The notes under the pieces: model-generated
The model's input: only the letters and a program-made list of their open reading frames with translations
Told to the model about the DNA's origin: nothing
Database searches by the model: none
Part shown: piece after piece, positions 42,600-53,750 of the stretch
Position numbering within the stretch: the first letter of the stretch is position 1
Layout of the letters: each line of letters opens with the position of its first letter
Assembly: GCA_034231615.1 (NCBI GenBank)
Contig: CM067298.1
Span: 35,532,127 to 35,596,126, forward strand
Length of the DNA: 64,000 nt
Reading direction: 5' to 3'
Origin: Meghimatium bilineatum
Taxonomy: Eukaryota > Mollusca > Gastropoda > Stylommatophora > Philomycidae
Position numbers and translations under genes: made by a program

Positions 42600-43744
42600 A
42601 ATTTTACATTCATACCTCCACAATTCTCTGCTGCCGTTTTGTTTATGTCAAAACAAAAGCAATGGACAAAATGAAAATGGATTGTTAGTTTATAATATGC
42701 AGAAAATTTAAAAGCTGGTTTTCCAGTTACAAGTCACTGTCACATTAAATACTACATTAATTAAATATTTGAATAAAATGGTATTCTGTAACTTGTTATC
42801 AATGTGCTCACACTATTAATACAAACGTCGTTAATGCAAATCTGACACATAGCCGAAGGTTGCCAGTATTGTTGTTGTTTTTTTTAAATAAGGAAAACGA
42901 TTAAAATAAAAAAGTTCACATTTCATTAAAGGTTGTGTCAGGTGGCTAAAATATATCACTGTACATCCTGATACCAAAATAGGCTAGCGTCTACTGTAAT
43001 TACACTAGACATGTATCGTCAAAATTAGCTGCTCCGACTAAGTTAATTGTCAAACAAATTCTAAAACACTGAAAAAGAAGCTATTCATTATACATTAATA
43101 GTTTTAGCAAACAAGTCCTCCTTATATTTTAACATACGTACATCTGACCTTAGACAAATGTAAATAAGAAATTTAAAAAGTACCGAATGAAAGCACACTT
43201 TTCCTCTTCCATTTTTTAATAACAAATGTAAATATTTTAAAATTTGGCTAGCATCTTCAATCAGCAAAATGTATAGATCTATATGTTATCCAGTATCTGA
43301 AAAATAATTCTTTCTTTCGCATATACTTCCTGTTAGAACATATGGTAATCGCTAAAAGAGCCAACATAATATCAGATACAGTATTATTTTTAAAATTATC
43401 TGAGGTATTATTATTATTATTGTTAGCTCAACTGGAGCTTTCTTCCTCTATTGCAGTGGGTATGTTTACTATAAAATTACGTAGTCTACGTGTTTTATCT
43501 AGTGCATATTTCATTATTCAAGTAAGAAAAGTGATCAACCTTTCTTACAAAAGGCATGCACCGTAAAAACGTATAATACATCATTTTACAGTTGTTATTT
43601 CTGTAGCAGTTTGATATAGATCTATATTACAAGACGTATATAACTATATTACAGATTGTTTACTCTCTACATGACCCCCATTTCTAGTTCCCTTTATAAT
43701 ACTAGCAATCTTTATTGTGTCTATTCCGTTAAGTAAATAGTACG
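42600..43744. other. No recognisable gene
   Basis: Strongly AT-rich, short frames only. A 74-codon plus frame (43342-43566) is leucine-rich low complexity. Confidence 0.5.
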
Positions 43745-43862
43745 TCTTGTGATGGGTGTACAACCGCGGACGTTAGTGCAATTAGGTTATATCAAAGCTT
43801 TTAACCATCAAAAATATTGGAGGTCGCAGTTCTGGTAATCCAGTCACCCACAACCTCAGTAT
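43745..43862 (+). repeat. Dispersed repeat F, copy 2
   Basis: CAACCGCGGACGTTAGTGC, TTAGGTTATATCAAAGC, CATCAAAAATATTGGAGGTC and GGTAATCCAGTCACCCACAA match copy 1. Confidence 0.5.
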
Positions 43863-44714
43863 TACTTAATTCCATTCTTCCCTTTTCCTGCCTTAATAAT
43901 GCAATTGATACATTCGGCCTGGTTCTGACTGAGAGACCGAAGCAGCGTGGCAATGATCATAAACAAACATTTATGAGAAAGAGAGGGGAACGAGAGAATG
44001 AATATAGACATGCCGATATTAGATAACGATGTCAAAATGTGAACATACCTTCTTTCCTTCTGAAATAAAATAAAACCATGAAATCCAAGGCACAAATGTC
44101 CGTTTCCCGATATAAACGTTACACCACGCCCCCTACAGAGGTCACAGAGCTGATGATACGGGAGTGTGTTAAGAAACAACGAGTTAAATATAACCCTTCC
44201 TGCTGTTCTCTAGTCGCGTCAAGTCTGTGTGTTAGCGGAAGACGGCAACCAACTTTATCGTATCTTCCCTGTGTTTCATTTCATTCCGTTCCTCACTTGT
44301 CCCTCTCTGTATCTCTCCAGGAACTTTGAACTGTCTAAAAGGTGTACGTAAGCAGTGCACGAGCGCTGATAGTCGCGTCAGTTTTCGGGACTTGTGCAAT
44401 GCGGGGTGGGAAGTGAAAAACCATGGTGACGTTTGGAAATTGCGTCATATCATGTCTCTGTTTCTCCCATCTACTTGATTCAGAGCGCACGTTTGTGCAC
44501 GTGTGTTACAATAGAAAAACACAAGTGTGTAAATTATGGGCAAAGCTACGTTAGAGCGCGGTACAGGCTGTGATATTGAAGTTTAAGCATTTCTCTATTT
44601 CTATATTGTTGATGTTTCCAAAATATTAGTTAATTATATTCACAGCTGTCACATACATATATGTAGTCCATGAACGTGCTCCTGTAAAGACGTGTACAGA
44701 AAGTAAACATGATC
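43863..44714. other. No recognisable gene
   Basis: Less AT-rich than its surroundings, with several CpGs between 44340 and 44580. Overlapping short frames carry no motif I recognise. Confidence 0.4.
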
Positions 44715-44880
44715 TGAAAAGCTGATTTTCTATTATTTCCGCGCATTTCGTTGATCGTTTTTGGGAGTATTTTTGGCATGCGACCCCAAGTATATAAATA
44801 GTGACCAACGAAAACACGACAATACTCAAAAACGTAACTAATGAAGGCTTATTTACTTTCTGTAAGAGGTCTTTACCGCC
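44715..44880 (+). repeat. Dispersed repeat E, copy 4
   Basis: TTATTTCCGCGCATTTCGTT, GGAGTATTTTTGGCATGCGA, AAGTATATAAATAGTGACC and CAATACTCAAAAACGTAACT. A clear TATA-like TATATAAATAG sits about 25-30 bases before the conserved ACCAACGAAAA block. Confidence 0.6.
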
Positions 44881-45129
44881 GACAGTCTTGTGCAGCCCGT
44901 TCATAGATTGGTGTCCCTCTGTTTTTAAAGTCTTGTAGTCAAAAGGACATAATTGGCATTAAAATACATTAATATTGATGTCACATAGTGATAGTTATAT
45001 GATATTGTCTTATGATTAAATAAAGTCTGAGTGCAAGACATATTTTACTGAATGTGTTTTGATTGTTAAGTTGTTTTTAATCCATATGTGCATCTATGTT
45101 ATTGGTGTTGTTGTTCCTGTATTGATTAC

Positions 45130-45291
45130 TCCGCCGAAGACGGATGTGTCGGGCCATTGGCGCAAATAAAACGGCGACACAACGCATTTCCATTCTCTGG
45201 ACTACATCCTGCTGGAAATCTAGTAGGACAATTGTCCTGCTACAAGAGAGATCTGGCAGGAGTTTGAGAATGAACGCTGAAGAAGAAGAAA
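45130..45291 (-). mobile_element. SINE A copy
   Basis: TCCGCCGAAGACGGATGTG, GCAAATAAAACGGCGACACA, AATCTAGTAGGACAATTGTC, GAATGAACGCTGAAGAAG. Perfect 10-bp direct repeat TATTGATTAC at 45120-45129 and 45292-45301. One of the least diverged copies. Confidence 0.95.
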
Positions 45292-45419
45292 TATTGATTA
45301 CAAGTAAATTTAGCTATTTTAGGAAAGATATATATTGTTATAAAGTTACTAGTCACTCATCCAACAAAGTGTTTGTTGCCATGATACTGTACCAATCTAG
45401 TGCATCACCGCATTTTTAA

Positions 45420-46290
45420 TTACTTCACTTATCTATGTTTATAAATTTTATCTTATGACCATTTAATAATAGAAATTATTTTTTTTTAGGGTTAGGGCTA
45501 AGGTTTGGGTTAGGATAGTTGTGTTTTACATAACAAGCCCCAAATCCAAATGAATAAATATATTAATTATTAAATGAGAAACATGAAATTTACAAACAAA
45601 CAAGGGAAATAATTAAACATGTGGCGGGATCTATGGCACAGTACAGTTTCTACTATTGGATGCACTCACCGTAATATACAAATCAGAGATGTAATATGTG
45701 TGCAATGAGTTTAACAATTATGGCAGGACCATATTTCTTAGCTTACAAAGGGAGGGTAGGGGCCTTATAACAAAAACGATCGTCACTTCTTTTGTTATTA
45801 ATAACAAAAAGACACATAATCCGTTATGGCCGTAGGGGTGTCACACTGTAGGGCCTATACATCAGCACAAAAAGCTCTCCAAGCAACATCTTCTTGAATT
45901 CGGAGGAGTGTAGAAATATCGCACACAAACCATTCTTTGATGTTATAAATCCTGGATTTTTTTTCTACCCTCGACTGTTCCTGGCAAAATAATTTTAGAA
46001 AGCCAGTCGAAATCAAACAAGTTTACGCCGTTTCACAACTGCCAAAAGTGTATTTTTTTAACATACAAGTTGTTTTTAACCTACAAGTTTGTTTATTTGC
46101 TCTTGGACAAATATATTGTCTTGTGTTCTATGTAGCTAATTCCTAAAAAAATGTCTGTAGCACTTGTTTTCAAACGCATGAATACTTCTTTCTATGTCTG
46201 AATTGATTCTCCAACTTTTATATCAGCACAAAAGTGTACTTAGCACCACTAGCGATCTGAATAGATTCATCTTTACTAAAATACTGATCT
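45420..46290. other. No recognisable gene
   Basis: Contains a short telomere-like stretch (GGGTTAGGGCTAAGGTTTGG at 45489-45508), too short and irregular to be an internal telomere block. Otherwise AT-rich with no motif. Confidence 0.4.
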
Positions 46291-46304
46291 TACTTTTCCA
46301 TATT

Positions 46305-46465
46305 CTTCTTCTTCTTCAGCGCATATTCTCAAACTTCCGCTGGATCTCTCTTGTAGCAGGACCGTGGTCCTATTAGATTTCCAGCAGGATGTAGTCCAGA
46401 GAATGGAAATACGTTGTGTCGCCGTTTTATTTGCTCCAATTGCCCGACACATCCGTCTTAGGGGA
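46305..46465 (+). mobile_element. SINE A copy inside a LINE relic
   Basis: CTTCTTCTTCTTCAGCGC, TCTCTTGTAGCAGGACCGTG, GTAGTCCAGAGAATGG, ACACATCCGTCTTAGGGGA. Perfect 13-bp direct repeat ACTTTTCCATATT at 46292-46304 and 46466-46478. The right flank is RT coding sequence of the minus-strand relic. Confidence 0.95.
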
Positions 46466-46910
46466 ACTTTTCCATATTGTATTTAACCTTGTCATGGCAG
46501 CCATCGTCATCTCGAATCTTAGCTTAATCTCATTTCCAGAGTTGCCATCATCACATATTTGGGACCCGAGACATTTGAAGGTGGTAACTTCTTCAAGTTT
46601 GTGACCCGATTTTTGTGGAATCTTACTTGGTTTCACTAGTCACCAATATCTTGCTCTTATCAATGCTAATTTCCATGCCAGATTTCTGACCAACTTCTAC
46701 CAACTTTGAGATAAGTTCCTGAAGTTCAGATTCGGAACTAACCAAGAGATCGATATCATCGGCATAACGCAATTTACAAAGTGGTCTACCGCCAATACTT
46801 ATTGATGTCTGAAGATTGATACTCCAGTGTAGCATTTCAATGTGCAGAATTTTACTCTGTAGTGCTCCAATCCTCTCCGAAACTTGGTTTATCGGCAAGC
46901 AGAAAAACAC
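46466..46910 (-). pseudogene. LINE RT relic, RTE/CR1-like
   Basis: Frame 46623-46910 encodes RPLCKLRYADDIDLLVSSES, containing the motif C YADD intact, and GMEISIDKSKILVTSETK. After a frameshift, 46480-46636 reads EVTTFKCLGSQICDDGNSGN and KLRFEMTMAAMTRLNTIWKS, the next conserved RT block. Motif order is correct on the minus strand. The relic is cut on its 3' side by SINE A. Confidence 0.85.
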
Positions 46911-47029
46911 AGCTGTTGTTCGACGCCATTTTGGCAGGAAGTCATGTTATGATTATCTTTTGGGGGAAAAACTCCTAAATTTTCAGTATATTTTTCTCTC
47001 AAATGTAGAGAATACATCTTAGACCTACA

Positions 47030-47390
47030 TATGTGTTTCATAGACTACACCAAGACGTTTGATTGTGTTAAACATCACCAACTATAGTCTGTCATGGGAG
47101 ACATGGACTTCCCCAAACAGCTAATACATCTTATTGAAACATTATATCACAAGCAGCAGTAAGAATGGAGGGAGAAACACCTGAATGGTTCGCTGTTCAA
47201 AGTGGAGTGAGACAGAGGTACACTCTATCCACATATCTGTTTAACATCTATGCAGAGAATATATTGAAAAATGTAAGAAAAGAACTAGAGGAAAATGAGT
47301 TTCATTCATTAAATATCGGTGGGTACAAGATTCCAGAAATATGATATGCAGATGACACAGTCCTCCTTCCGGTCAATGGCGGGAGATATT
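47030..47390 (+). pseudogene. LINE RT relic on the plus strand
   Basis: Across frame breaks the plus strand encodes FIDYTKTFDCVKHH (motif A, FxDYxKAFD), WFAVQSGVRQRYTLSTYLFN (motif B, GVRQGCxLSxxLFN) and YADDTVLLPVN (motif C). All three RT motifs are in order within 330 bp. In-frame stops and frameshifts show decay. Opposite strand to the neighbouring relic, so independent. Confidence 0.8.
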
Positions 47391-48129
47391 TTATGTTCAT
47401 TTTGATTTCGTATAGTTCAAGTAATTCTTCAAATGTAGTTCTGCGCGTAGATCCCAATATAGCGTCACTTATTTTGACTAATGGGACTGATCATTTCGCG
47501 TTTGATTTGTGTCGCCAGCCAATAATTATGTTAAAATAAATGACGTTGTTTTGAATTTGTGCAGGACTATTATGAAGAAGGACTTAATGTAGTCAGAGTG
47601 GGATATTTGTGTGTTTGTTTTTATGTGAGCACATTTTCTCTGTGCCTCTGAAATGTGATACTTTTTTAGCGATGCGAATACTTTGTATGATCTTTTCTTT
47701 GGGTTTTTCTGAACGAAAGATTCACCTGGGGTGACTTTTAGATGATCTACTTTAGAAACTCTGAGACAGCCCTTGAAGTGTTTATTTTCTCCACCGGCTA
47801 GTCATTTGCCGTGAAGACGTTCACTATATGTCAGTTGAGGCATTTGTCAGAAATTGACCCACTATGCCCGATCCATCTCAGTTACATCTTCCACAGCATT
47901 ATGTATATACTTGGGATATTGGATCTTGTGGGGGCTTCAGTTCCATATACTTTAGTTCTATTAGTCCTTGTGTTTCTGTTTGAATAGTAGATCAGATCAT
48001 TGTAGTGATGTGATCACTTTGAGTTCATGCTGTCTTTGTTGCTGTTGTTGGTGGAAAATCGCATGTTGAGCTTTCCAATTGTAGTGTTTCGTTGTCTCCT
48101 GGATTCTTGATTGGAGAAGCAATGGGGCG
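47391..48129. other. No recognisable gene
   Basis: May belong to the retroelement relic that carries the CCHC knuckle at 48445-48486, but I recognise no further domain. Confidence 0.35.
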
Positions 48130-48345
48130 TTGTTTCTCATGCGTCTTCGTTTACTCTCCACGTCTGTCAAATCGGCTGTGTATCCATCTGTGTTGAATTC
48201 GAATTGTCTGTTTGTGGTACGTCCGGTATGGTTGTGTTTGATGATGTCTTCGTTTACTCTCCACGTCTGTCAAGTCGGATGTGTATCCTTCTGTGTTGAA
48301 TTCGAATTGTTTGTTTGTGGTACGTCCGGTATGGTTGTGTTTGAC
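48130..48345. repeat. ~104-bp tandem duplication
   Basis: Two copies of CGTTTACTCTCCACGTCTGT, CTGTGTTGAATTCGAATTGT and GTGGTACGTCCGGTATGG, starting near 48147 and 48251, about five differences. The minus strand reads through as retroelement-like sequence downstream of the CCHC knuckle. Confidence 0.9.
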
Positions 48346-48444
48346 GATGCTGTTAGATATGTTAAGATAACTGATGTCGTCGGTTTGACATGAGCTATAT
48401 CAGCCTCAGCCGGTTTTTTCAGCAGCTCTGCTCTGGTTGTCTGG

Positions 48445-48486
48445 ACATTTACTTTGCCAGTGTGTGTCTTTACAGCAGATGTTGCA
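48445..48486 (-). pseudogene. CCHC zinc-knuckle relic
   Basis: The minus strand encodes CNICCKDTHWQSKC, an exact CX2CX4HX4C knuckle, preceded by LLNVLQDVNHLNGRIIK and followed by PDNQSRAAEKTG then a stop. Such knuckles occur in Gag-like proteins and LINE ORF1 proteins. No capsid or protease domain is recognisable nearby. Confidence 0.45.
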
Positions 48487-49547
48487 TTTTATTATTCTGC
48501 CATTAAGGTGATTCACATCTTGCAACACGTTCAGCAGCTCCTGTCAGGCGCTGTTTTAGGTACAGTAGTGTTGGACTATTTTTCCGTATGGGTTGTATAC
48601 TTATCTTAACACTACGTACACTTATCTATGGAGTTAAATCGACATTACTCTGTCTCTCCGTCTATTGTTATTTTCTAGCAAGGCTCAATACAGCTTCTTT
48701 CCTCATTGTTTAAGGAAGGCAGTGGAGAACGCCCTTTGACTTTTTCTTTTCGTAGTTTTTAACTACGGTGTATAGGACTTAAAAAATGTTTGATGTAATT
48801 TATCATAATGGGTGATGTGTGCAGGAGTGCGGAATTTGGCGAACCACGTGCGAAGGATTTGCCAATCGGTATGTATCGGCCACTTCACTCGGACCCAATC
48901 CTGCTTGCTGTATCAAGATACCAGAAACCGTTGCAAATGTCACTTTGGACGCTTGAGATCCAGAAATTGATATCACAAGGGTACCTTTGCTGTTAAGTAT
49001 ATCTTCCTCAAGAGCAACGCTTACATCTATCGAAAATTCTTCAGCAATGATTTTTACTTTTAATGACAACAATCTAATAAAACATACGAACCAACATTTC
49101 AATATAAATTCCCAGTCTCCCTCCTTGAATGCAACGTAAATATCGACTAGTCGCATTGCAACATCTGTTTTGTGTTCGCAACTTATGTAACGCAGATTGC
49201 TAAAACATTATTGTCAGAAAATAGTTATCAAGTGAGTTAATATTTCTCAATGTTTACGTTGGATCTGTATTTCTCAGGGTTCACGCTGGATCTGTGCAAG
49301 GTTTGCGTGAAAATACTCATTCACATGGTAAACATTTACAGAATATGCTACTTCGAGATGTAATCCTTCTATAGTGCAGCTAATTGAAGAGGATCGTTTA
49401 TACATGTGCATATATATATATATACATGTGCAGTATCTGAACTATTATTTTCTGTATGTTGTTCGACCTGTCCATATTCATAGTAGATTGGAAATATAGG
49501 CGTTGAAAGTCGACTAAAATCGCATATTTTTTAGTGATGCAGTGTGG
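48487..49547. other. No firm gene; one 117-codon minus frame
   Basis: Frame 48803-49156 (minus) has fairly balanced composition (for example KIIAEEFSIDVSVALEED, GTLVISISGSQASKVT) but no motif I recognise and no splice-site support. It could be an exon or chance. Confidence 0.3.
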
Positions 49548-49640
49548 TAATGTAATAGTATCGAGGGTGGCAGACGGTTTGTTTGTACTAATACTGGATG
49601 GCAGACGGTTTGTTTGTACTAATACTGACAGTTGCAGACG
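49548..49640. repeat. ~38-bp tandem repeat, two and a half units
   Basis: GGCAGACGGTTTGTTTGTAC followed by TAATACTG occurs twice, then GCAGACGAGTTGTTTGTAAC as a diverged third unit. Confidence 0.85.
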
Positions 49641-49788
49641 AGTTGTTTGTAACAACACCAGACGATATGGCTACAAGCAAGCAGTGAGAACAAGACCGAA
49701 ATAGGTGTTGTTTGCACACATGCCAGACGGAAAGATCTGACACAAGTGAGTACACTTTAGGTAAAGGCAATATTATTTATCACTAGTC

Positions 49789-50987
49789 TGCTTCTTACGC
49801 ACTCGCTCAAACAAAAATGAGACGACAGAAATCTACAAAGTCTACATTGACGAAGCAGTCAAAAGAATATTGGTCGCCATCGATGAATACATCCAGCCCA
49901 GCATGTGTTGTTGACACGTCGATTACGCAGTACCCGGAGTGGTCCGGAGGAATGCGTAACGAGCATAGAAAGTGATGAAAAGATTTGTTGACACTCTGTT
50001 TTTCCGTGGGAACGAAATATGTTTAGCATAGAGGCGCAAGTAATAAGTGCAAAGACGGAGTTTGTATACAACAGAAGTAGGGGCGTATCGCCCACGCAGA
50101 GAATGGACAACGTATGTTGTTGTATGACCAGAGGGATCAAGTCCTCATTGGTTAGAGGTTTTCCTCTGGGGGAAACGGAAGAGGATAGGCGGAGTCAAAA
50201 AACCATAAGTTCTGATTGGCGGAGGTCTTTTAGGAGGAGCAGGGATATGAGATAGACTTAGCTTGGCAAAAGGTCAGTCTTTGGTCTCCCAGGAGAGACG
50301 AAAGAGCAGTCTGCATCAGTGCTTGTCTCGCACAGTCAGTGCTTGTCTCCCAGGAGAGACAAGTCCTATTTTTTGTCTCGCAGCTGAGACAGTCAGTCCT
50401 TGGTTTCCTAGGAGAGACGAGAGAGAGAGTCAGATAGTCAGTCGAACAGAGTGCTTGATCCCAGGAGAGACAAGCAAGTCCGAGTTTTTAGTCTCGCAGC
50501 AGAGACAAGAGGATTCGAGTCTTAACAGTCAGTTGTGTATAATCTCGAAGACATTATAACCCGAGTGAAACAATTCCTGGATGTGTTAGCGTAAGTTGTA
50601 ATCGGCGATTATTTATATTATTGCCCAGTTGCAGACAATTTAGAATTAGTCTACAGAGTTGAGGACGGACTCGAATAAGACTAGATTGGGACTTGTGAGT
50701 TACAAGTCAAGTAGATTCTATCCGAACACGAGAACCCAGAAATAGGGATTGAGAGAAGTGGTTATTTGCCTCTCTTAAGAATATGATGCTATTAATTTAT
50801 GTATTTCAACTTGTGTAAATAAACTTGATATTCTTGTGAGACAAGGAGTGCTTTGGTTAATTGATTGATGTCGAGTAGTATTACACAGATTTAGACCTGG
50901 TCACAGCACCAGTATTCCAGTAAATCCTAAAAGGCATTTTCTTCCGTCGCAAATTATTGTGACGCTGCAGATCTTCTTTCTGTCACA
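49789..50987 (+). mobile_element. LTR-like terminal region, candidate
   Basis: A 1.2-kb segment starting TG (TGCTTCTTACGCACTCGC) and ending CA (TTCTTTCTGTCACA), flanked by CTAGTC at 49783-49788 and 50988-50993. Inside: two ATTGG boxes (50148, 50214), a GGCGG box (50189), a hairpin-rich leader (50277-50510), a donor-like AGCGTAAGT (50589) and AATAAA (50818). This order fits a promoter-leader-polyadenylation LTR. An alternative left end is near 49988 (TGTTGACACTCTG), because 49817-49975 is a 52-codon frame that could be a polyprotein end. No gag or pol is seen. Confidence 0.35.
50277..50510. repeat. Repeated GTCTC...GAGAC hairpins
   Basis: Six short inverted repeats of form GTCTCCCAGGAGAGAC or GTCTCGCAGCWGAGAC, separated by 20-45 bases containing AGTCAGTGCTTG. 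Two are complete 5-bp-stem palindromes (50348-50363 and 50374-50389); others have one arm mutated (TTCCTAGGAGAGAC). Confidence 0.85.
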
Positions 50988-51152
50988 CTAGTCTGTCCAG
51001 GACAGACAGTCAACTATATGTTTTCGGTAACAAGTTGTTCCTGTCACACCAAGTGCAGCTCTTGTTACTGTTACAGTAAAAGCAGGAAAACATGTTGACT
51101 TAAGTTCCGATCCCTTATGTTGCATTATAATATTTCGTTAGTTTTTATAATT

Positions 51153-51316
51153 CTTCTTCTTCTTCAGCGTTTATTCTCAAACTCCCGCTGTGCCTCTCTT
51201 GTAGCAGGATCATGGTCCTATTAGATTTCCAACAGGATGTAGTCCAGAGAATGGAAATGCGTTGTGTCGCCGTTTTATTTGCACCAAATGACCCGACACA
51301 TCCGTTTTCGGAGAAA
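51153..51316 (+). mobile_element. SINE A copy
   Basis: TTC run, CAGCGTTTATTCTCAAACTC, TCTTGTAGCAGGATCATGG, GTAGTCCAGAGAATGG, CACATCCGTTTTCGGAG. Direct repeat TTTATAATT at 51144-51152 and 51317-51325. Confidence 0.92.
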
Positions 51317-51429
51317 TTTATAATTCTAAATAGTTCTTATAATTATTCCATAATGACACTCATAAATACGTCTTTTTAAAAAATGGCACTACTCTATAAG
51401 TGATTTACATTTCAGCTGGTAATCGAATG

Positions 51430-51720
51430 TTTGACCATTCCACTAAGAAGTCAGTGCACTAAACACTAACGACTTTATGTAGTGTGGATGTTCCTGACAA
51501 CAAACTTGACTAATCGATATAATGTTAGTGCACTAACTAGTGAACCACCTAAGTCTTTATGTAGCTTGGATATTCCTAACCTGACAACACACTTGACTGA
51601 CTAACCGATCTAATGTTAGTGCACTAACCACTGAACTATCAACGACTTTTTGTAACATGGATGTTCCTGACAACAAACTTGGCTCACTAACCGATATAAT
51701 GGATATCATAACCGTGGTTA
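51430..51720. repeat. ~105-bp tandem repeat, three units
   Basis: Units share GGATGTTCCTGACAACAAAC, TTGACT and CGATATAATGTTAGTGCAC then TAACCACTGAA. Middle unit slightly longer. Confidence 0.85.
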
Positions 51721-51929
51721 AACCACTGAAGACCTACAGCGGACTGATAATAGATGCTTAATTCTGTAATCTCCAGCCAACATACCAGGCTATATATGTG
51801 TATCACAAGTAAGTTCGTCGATAAGGGAGGCAATCTCACCTGAGGAAAATAAAACACAGCAACACAAGTAAGCGGTTATTCTCCCACTTGTTCTATAATA
51901 AAACTACTGGAAATTTGTTGGTGTGCCAA

Positions 51930-52035
51930 AACTGATCTTACAAAACTTATCTTCCAAGAATCATCTTTCAAGACTGATCTTACAAAACTGATCTTCCAAG
52001 ACTGATCTTACAAAACTTATCTTCTAAGACGATGA
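51930..52035. repeat. 15-30 bp tandem repeat
   Basis: ACTGATCTTACAAAACTTAT and CTTCCAAGA alternate about four times. Confidence 0.85.
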
Positions 52036-52204
52036 GAAAAGCTTTTTCACTTTAAAACCCCTGCTCCTTCAGCAAAGTGGTATTTAGGGCTCTGTAAAAA
52101 AGTGAATTTCTTCTGTGATAGAAAATCTCGTGACATTGCACCAGTCCCTATAATGAGTCAAGTGACACTCATATTGATATACATTTTAAAGCCTACATCT
52201 TCGC

Positions 52205-52341
52205 ACATGAGTTTCTGGGGCCTGAACGGGGAGAAAAGAATAGTAACAAAGGCTCAGATATAGCAGCTAAGTTGTAAACCATGACACAATGCATTCCGTT
52301 CTCCGGACTATATCCTGCTAATCTTCAGGAGTTTGAGTAAT
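52205..52341 (-). mobile_element. SINE B with internal deletion
   Basis: Head TCTGGGGCCTGAACGGGGAG, AAGAATAGTAAC, then directly GCTCAGATATAGCAGC, TTGTAAACCATGACACAATG and AATCTTCAGGAGTTTGAG. About 130 internal bases are missing compared with full copies. Confidence 0.75.
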
Positions 52342-52657
52342 ATTTTTATACTGTGTGTTGTTATTTGGCTACAGTGTGAAGATGATTGCCCTCTTTCAGA
52401 TAACTGAAATTAAAAGGCAACTAAAATTATATACCTGAAGTGAAACCAGTAACAAAAGTTCACATTTTAAATGCATACATACTTGCATTTATACAATTTT
52501 TCGGGAATATAATTATTTTTAAAATGTAAATGCATGCTGAATATCATACAATCATGGATCAACTTGAATGATTTAGTGATTCGTTGAAAAGTATCTGAAT
52601 TTTACAACGAAATAACTCTTAAATATTCAAGTCTAGTGTGACCCTCGGTGAAAGAAT

Positions 52658-52822
52658 ACCTATTGGTTAATGGAAAATCAAGACGTCTAAAATGACTTAT
52701 TTGACTGCTCCATTGATTTTCATTGGTTGACAACACATAGTATAATCATAGTGACCAATGAAAATAACAGGAAAAGACAAAAATGTCATTTTAGACAGTT
52801 TTTGTCCAATTTACCAATAGGT
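52658..52822. mobile_element. MITE family H, long copy
   Basis: The left arm ACCTATTGGTTAATGG with GTCTAAAATGAC pairs with the right arm GTCATTTTAGAC with CCAATTTACCAATAGGT, about 38 bp of imperfect terminal inversion. A second inner inversion is CATTGATTTTCATTGG / CCAATGAAAATAAC. The same outer arms occur at 13834-13915. Confidence 0.65.
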
Positions 52823-52974
52823 TTTATATTATCCACGGTCGACATATATGTCAAGACACTTGTGAAAAGGCTTCATCTGCCCGGCAAAACACAAAAAAAA
52901 ACCCCAAAAACTGCAGTCCCCTACGTTTAAAGAACTGCTGAACTTTAATCTTTTGGAGATGCGCTATGTCCAGT

Positions 52975-53065
52975 ACGGAAATACACGTGTGCGAGAGTTG
53001 CTAGGCGATTTGGTGCCGTTGAACGGACTGGTTCAATTCCCGTTAGTCTCATGAACTTTAGTCGA
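52975..53065 (+). repeat. tRNA-like SINE head, possible
   Basis: GGTTCAATTCCCG is a perfect box B, with a weak box A (GAGTTGCTAGGCGATTTGG) about 45 bases upstream. No acceptor stem pairing, so not a tRNA gene. Confidence 0.35.
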
Positions 53066-53737
53066 AAGTTCTAACTTCAATGAACCACAGGAGTGGACAT
53101 TCGTGATACTTCAAAGCATCTCTTGGTTATCCATATATTGCGTAAAAATTATAATTTTGGACACTTATTTTTACCCAACGTGTCGCATCTGTCAAGAATT
53201 CAGTGAGCCTTCTGCTTAATTATATAAAATTAATTTACAAAATTAACAAATGCATGTTTTATTTAACATTTTTACAGAAATATTTCAAATTCAAACAATG
53301 TAATTGGAGTATAAAAAGCATTATTGTTGACGTCAACTTATGTCAAACTATTAATATCTGACAAATTTTTTTCTGATTCAGAAACACACGCATCCCCCCT
53401 CCCAATTCCCGTAATAATTATTGACGTAACTCATGAACAGAGCTTTAGCAGAAACATGAAAAATATGAATTGGTTTTTATCTTCCTTTTTTTCATACTTT
53501 AATTATCAAATTACTGTTGGTTAGCATTATGTAGCTTGAAACACGTATATGGATTGTATATGTAAATTGCCAACACCAATGACTAAGACCGCCTAAACAC
53601 TCTCCTGAACGAACTTCTTTTTGCAAACGATCAAGTAATAATATCAACATCAGAAGAACACCTACAACAACATATAAATGGACTACACACAGCATGTAGG
53701 GACTTTCATGTAACATGTAAGGAATTATATAACTTAT
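53066..53737. other. No recognisable gene
   Basis: AT-rich, no repeat family recognised. 53600-53700 (TTTTTGCAAACGATCAAGTA, ATCAGAAGAACACCTACAAC) may be a small RT fragment (FADDxxxxxxxxxxLQxxL), not firm. Confidence 0.35.
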
Positions 53738-53750
53738 GAACATGGATAAC

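Noticed and set aside
45487..45520. Interstitial telomere repeat
   Set aside because: Only three or four imperfect GGGTTAG-like units.
48803..49156. 117-codon minus-strand gene
   Set aside because: Composition is reasonable but no known motif, splice site or homology can be argued; left as unassigned.
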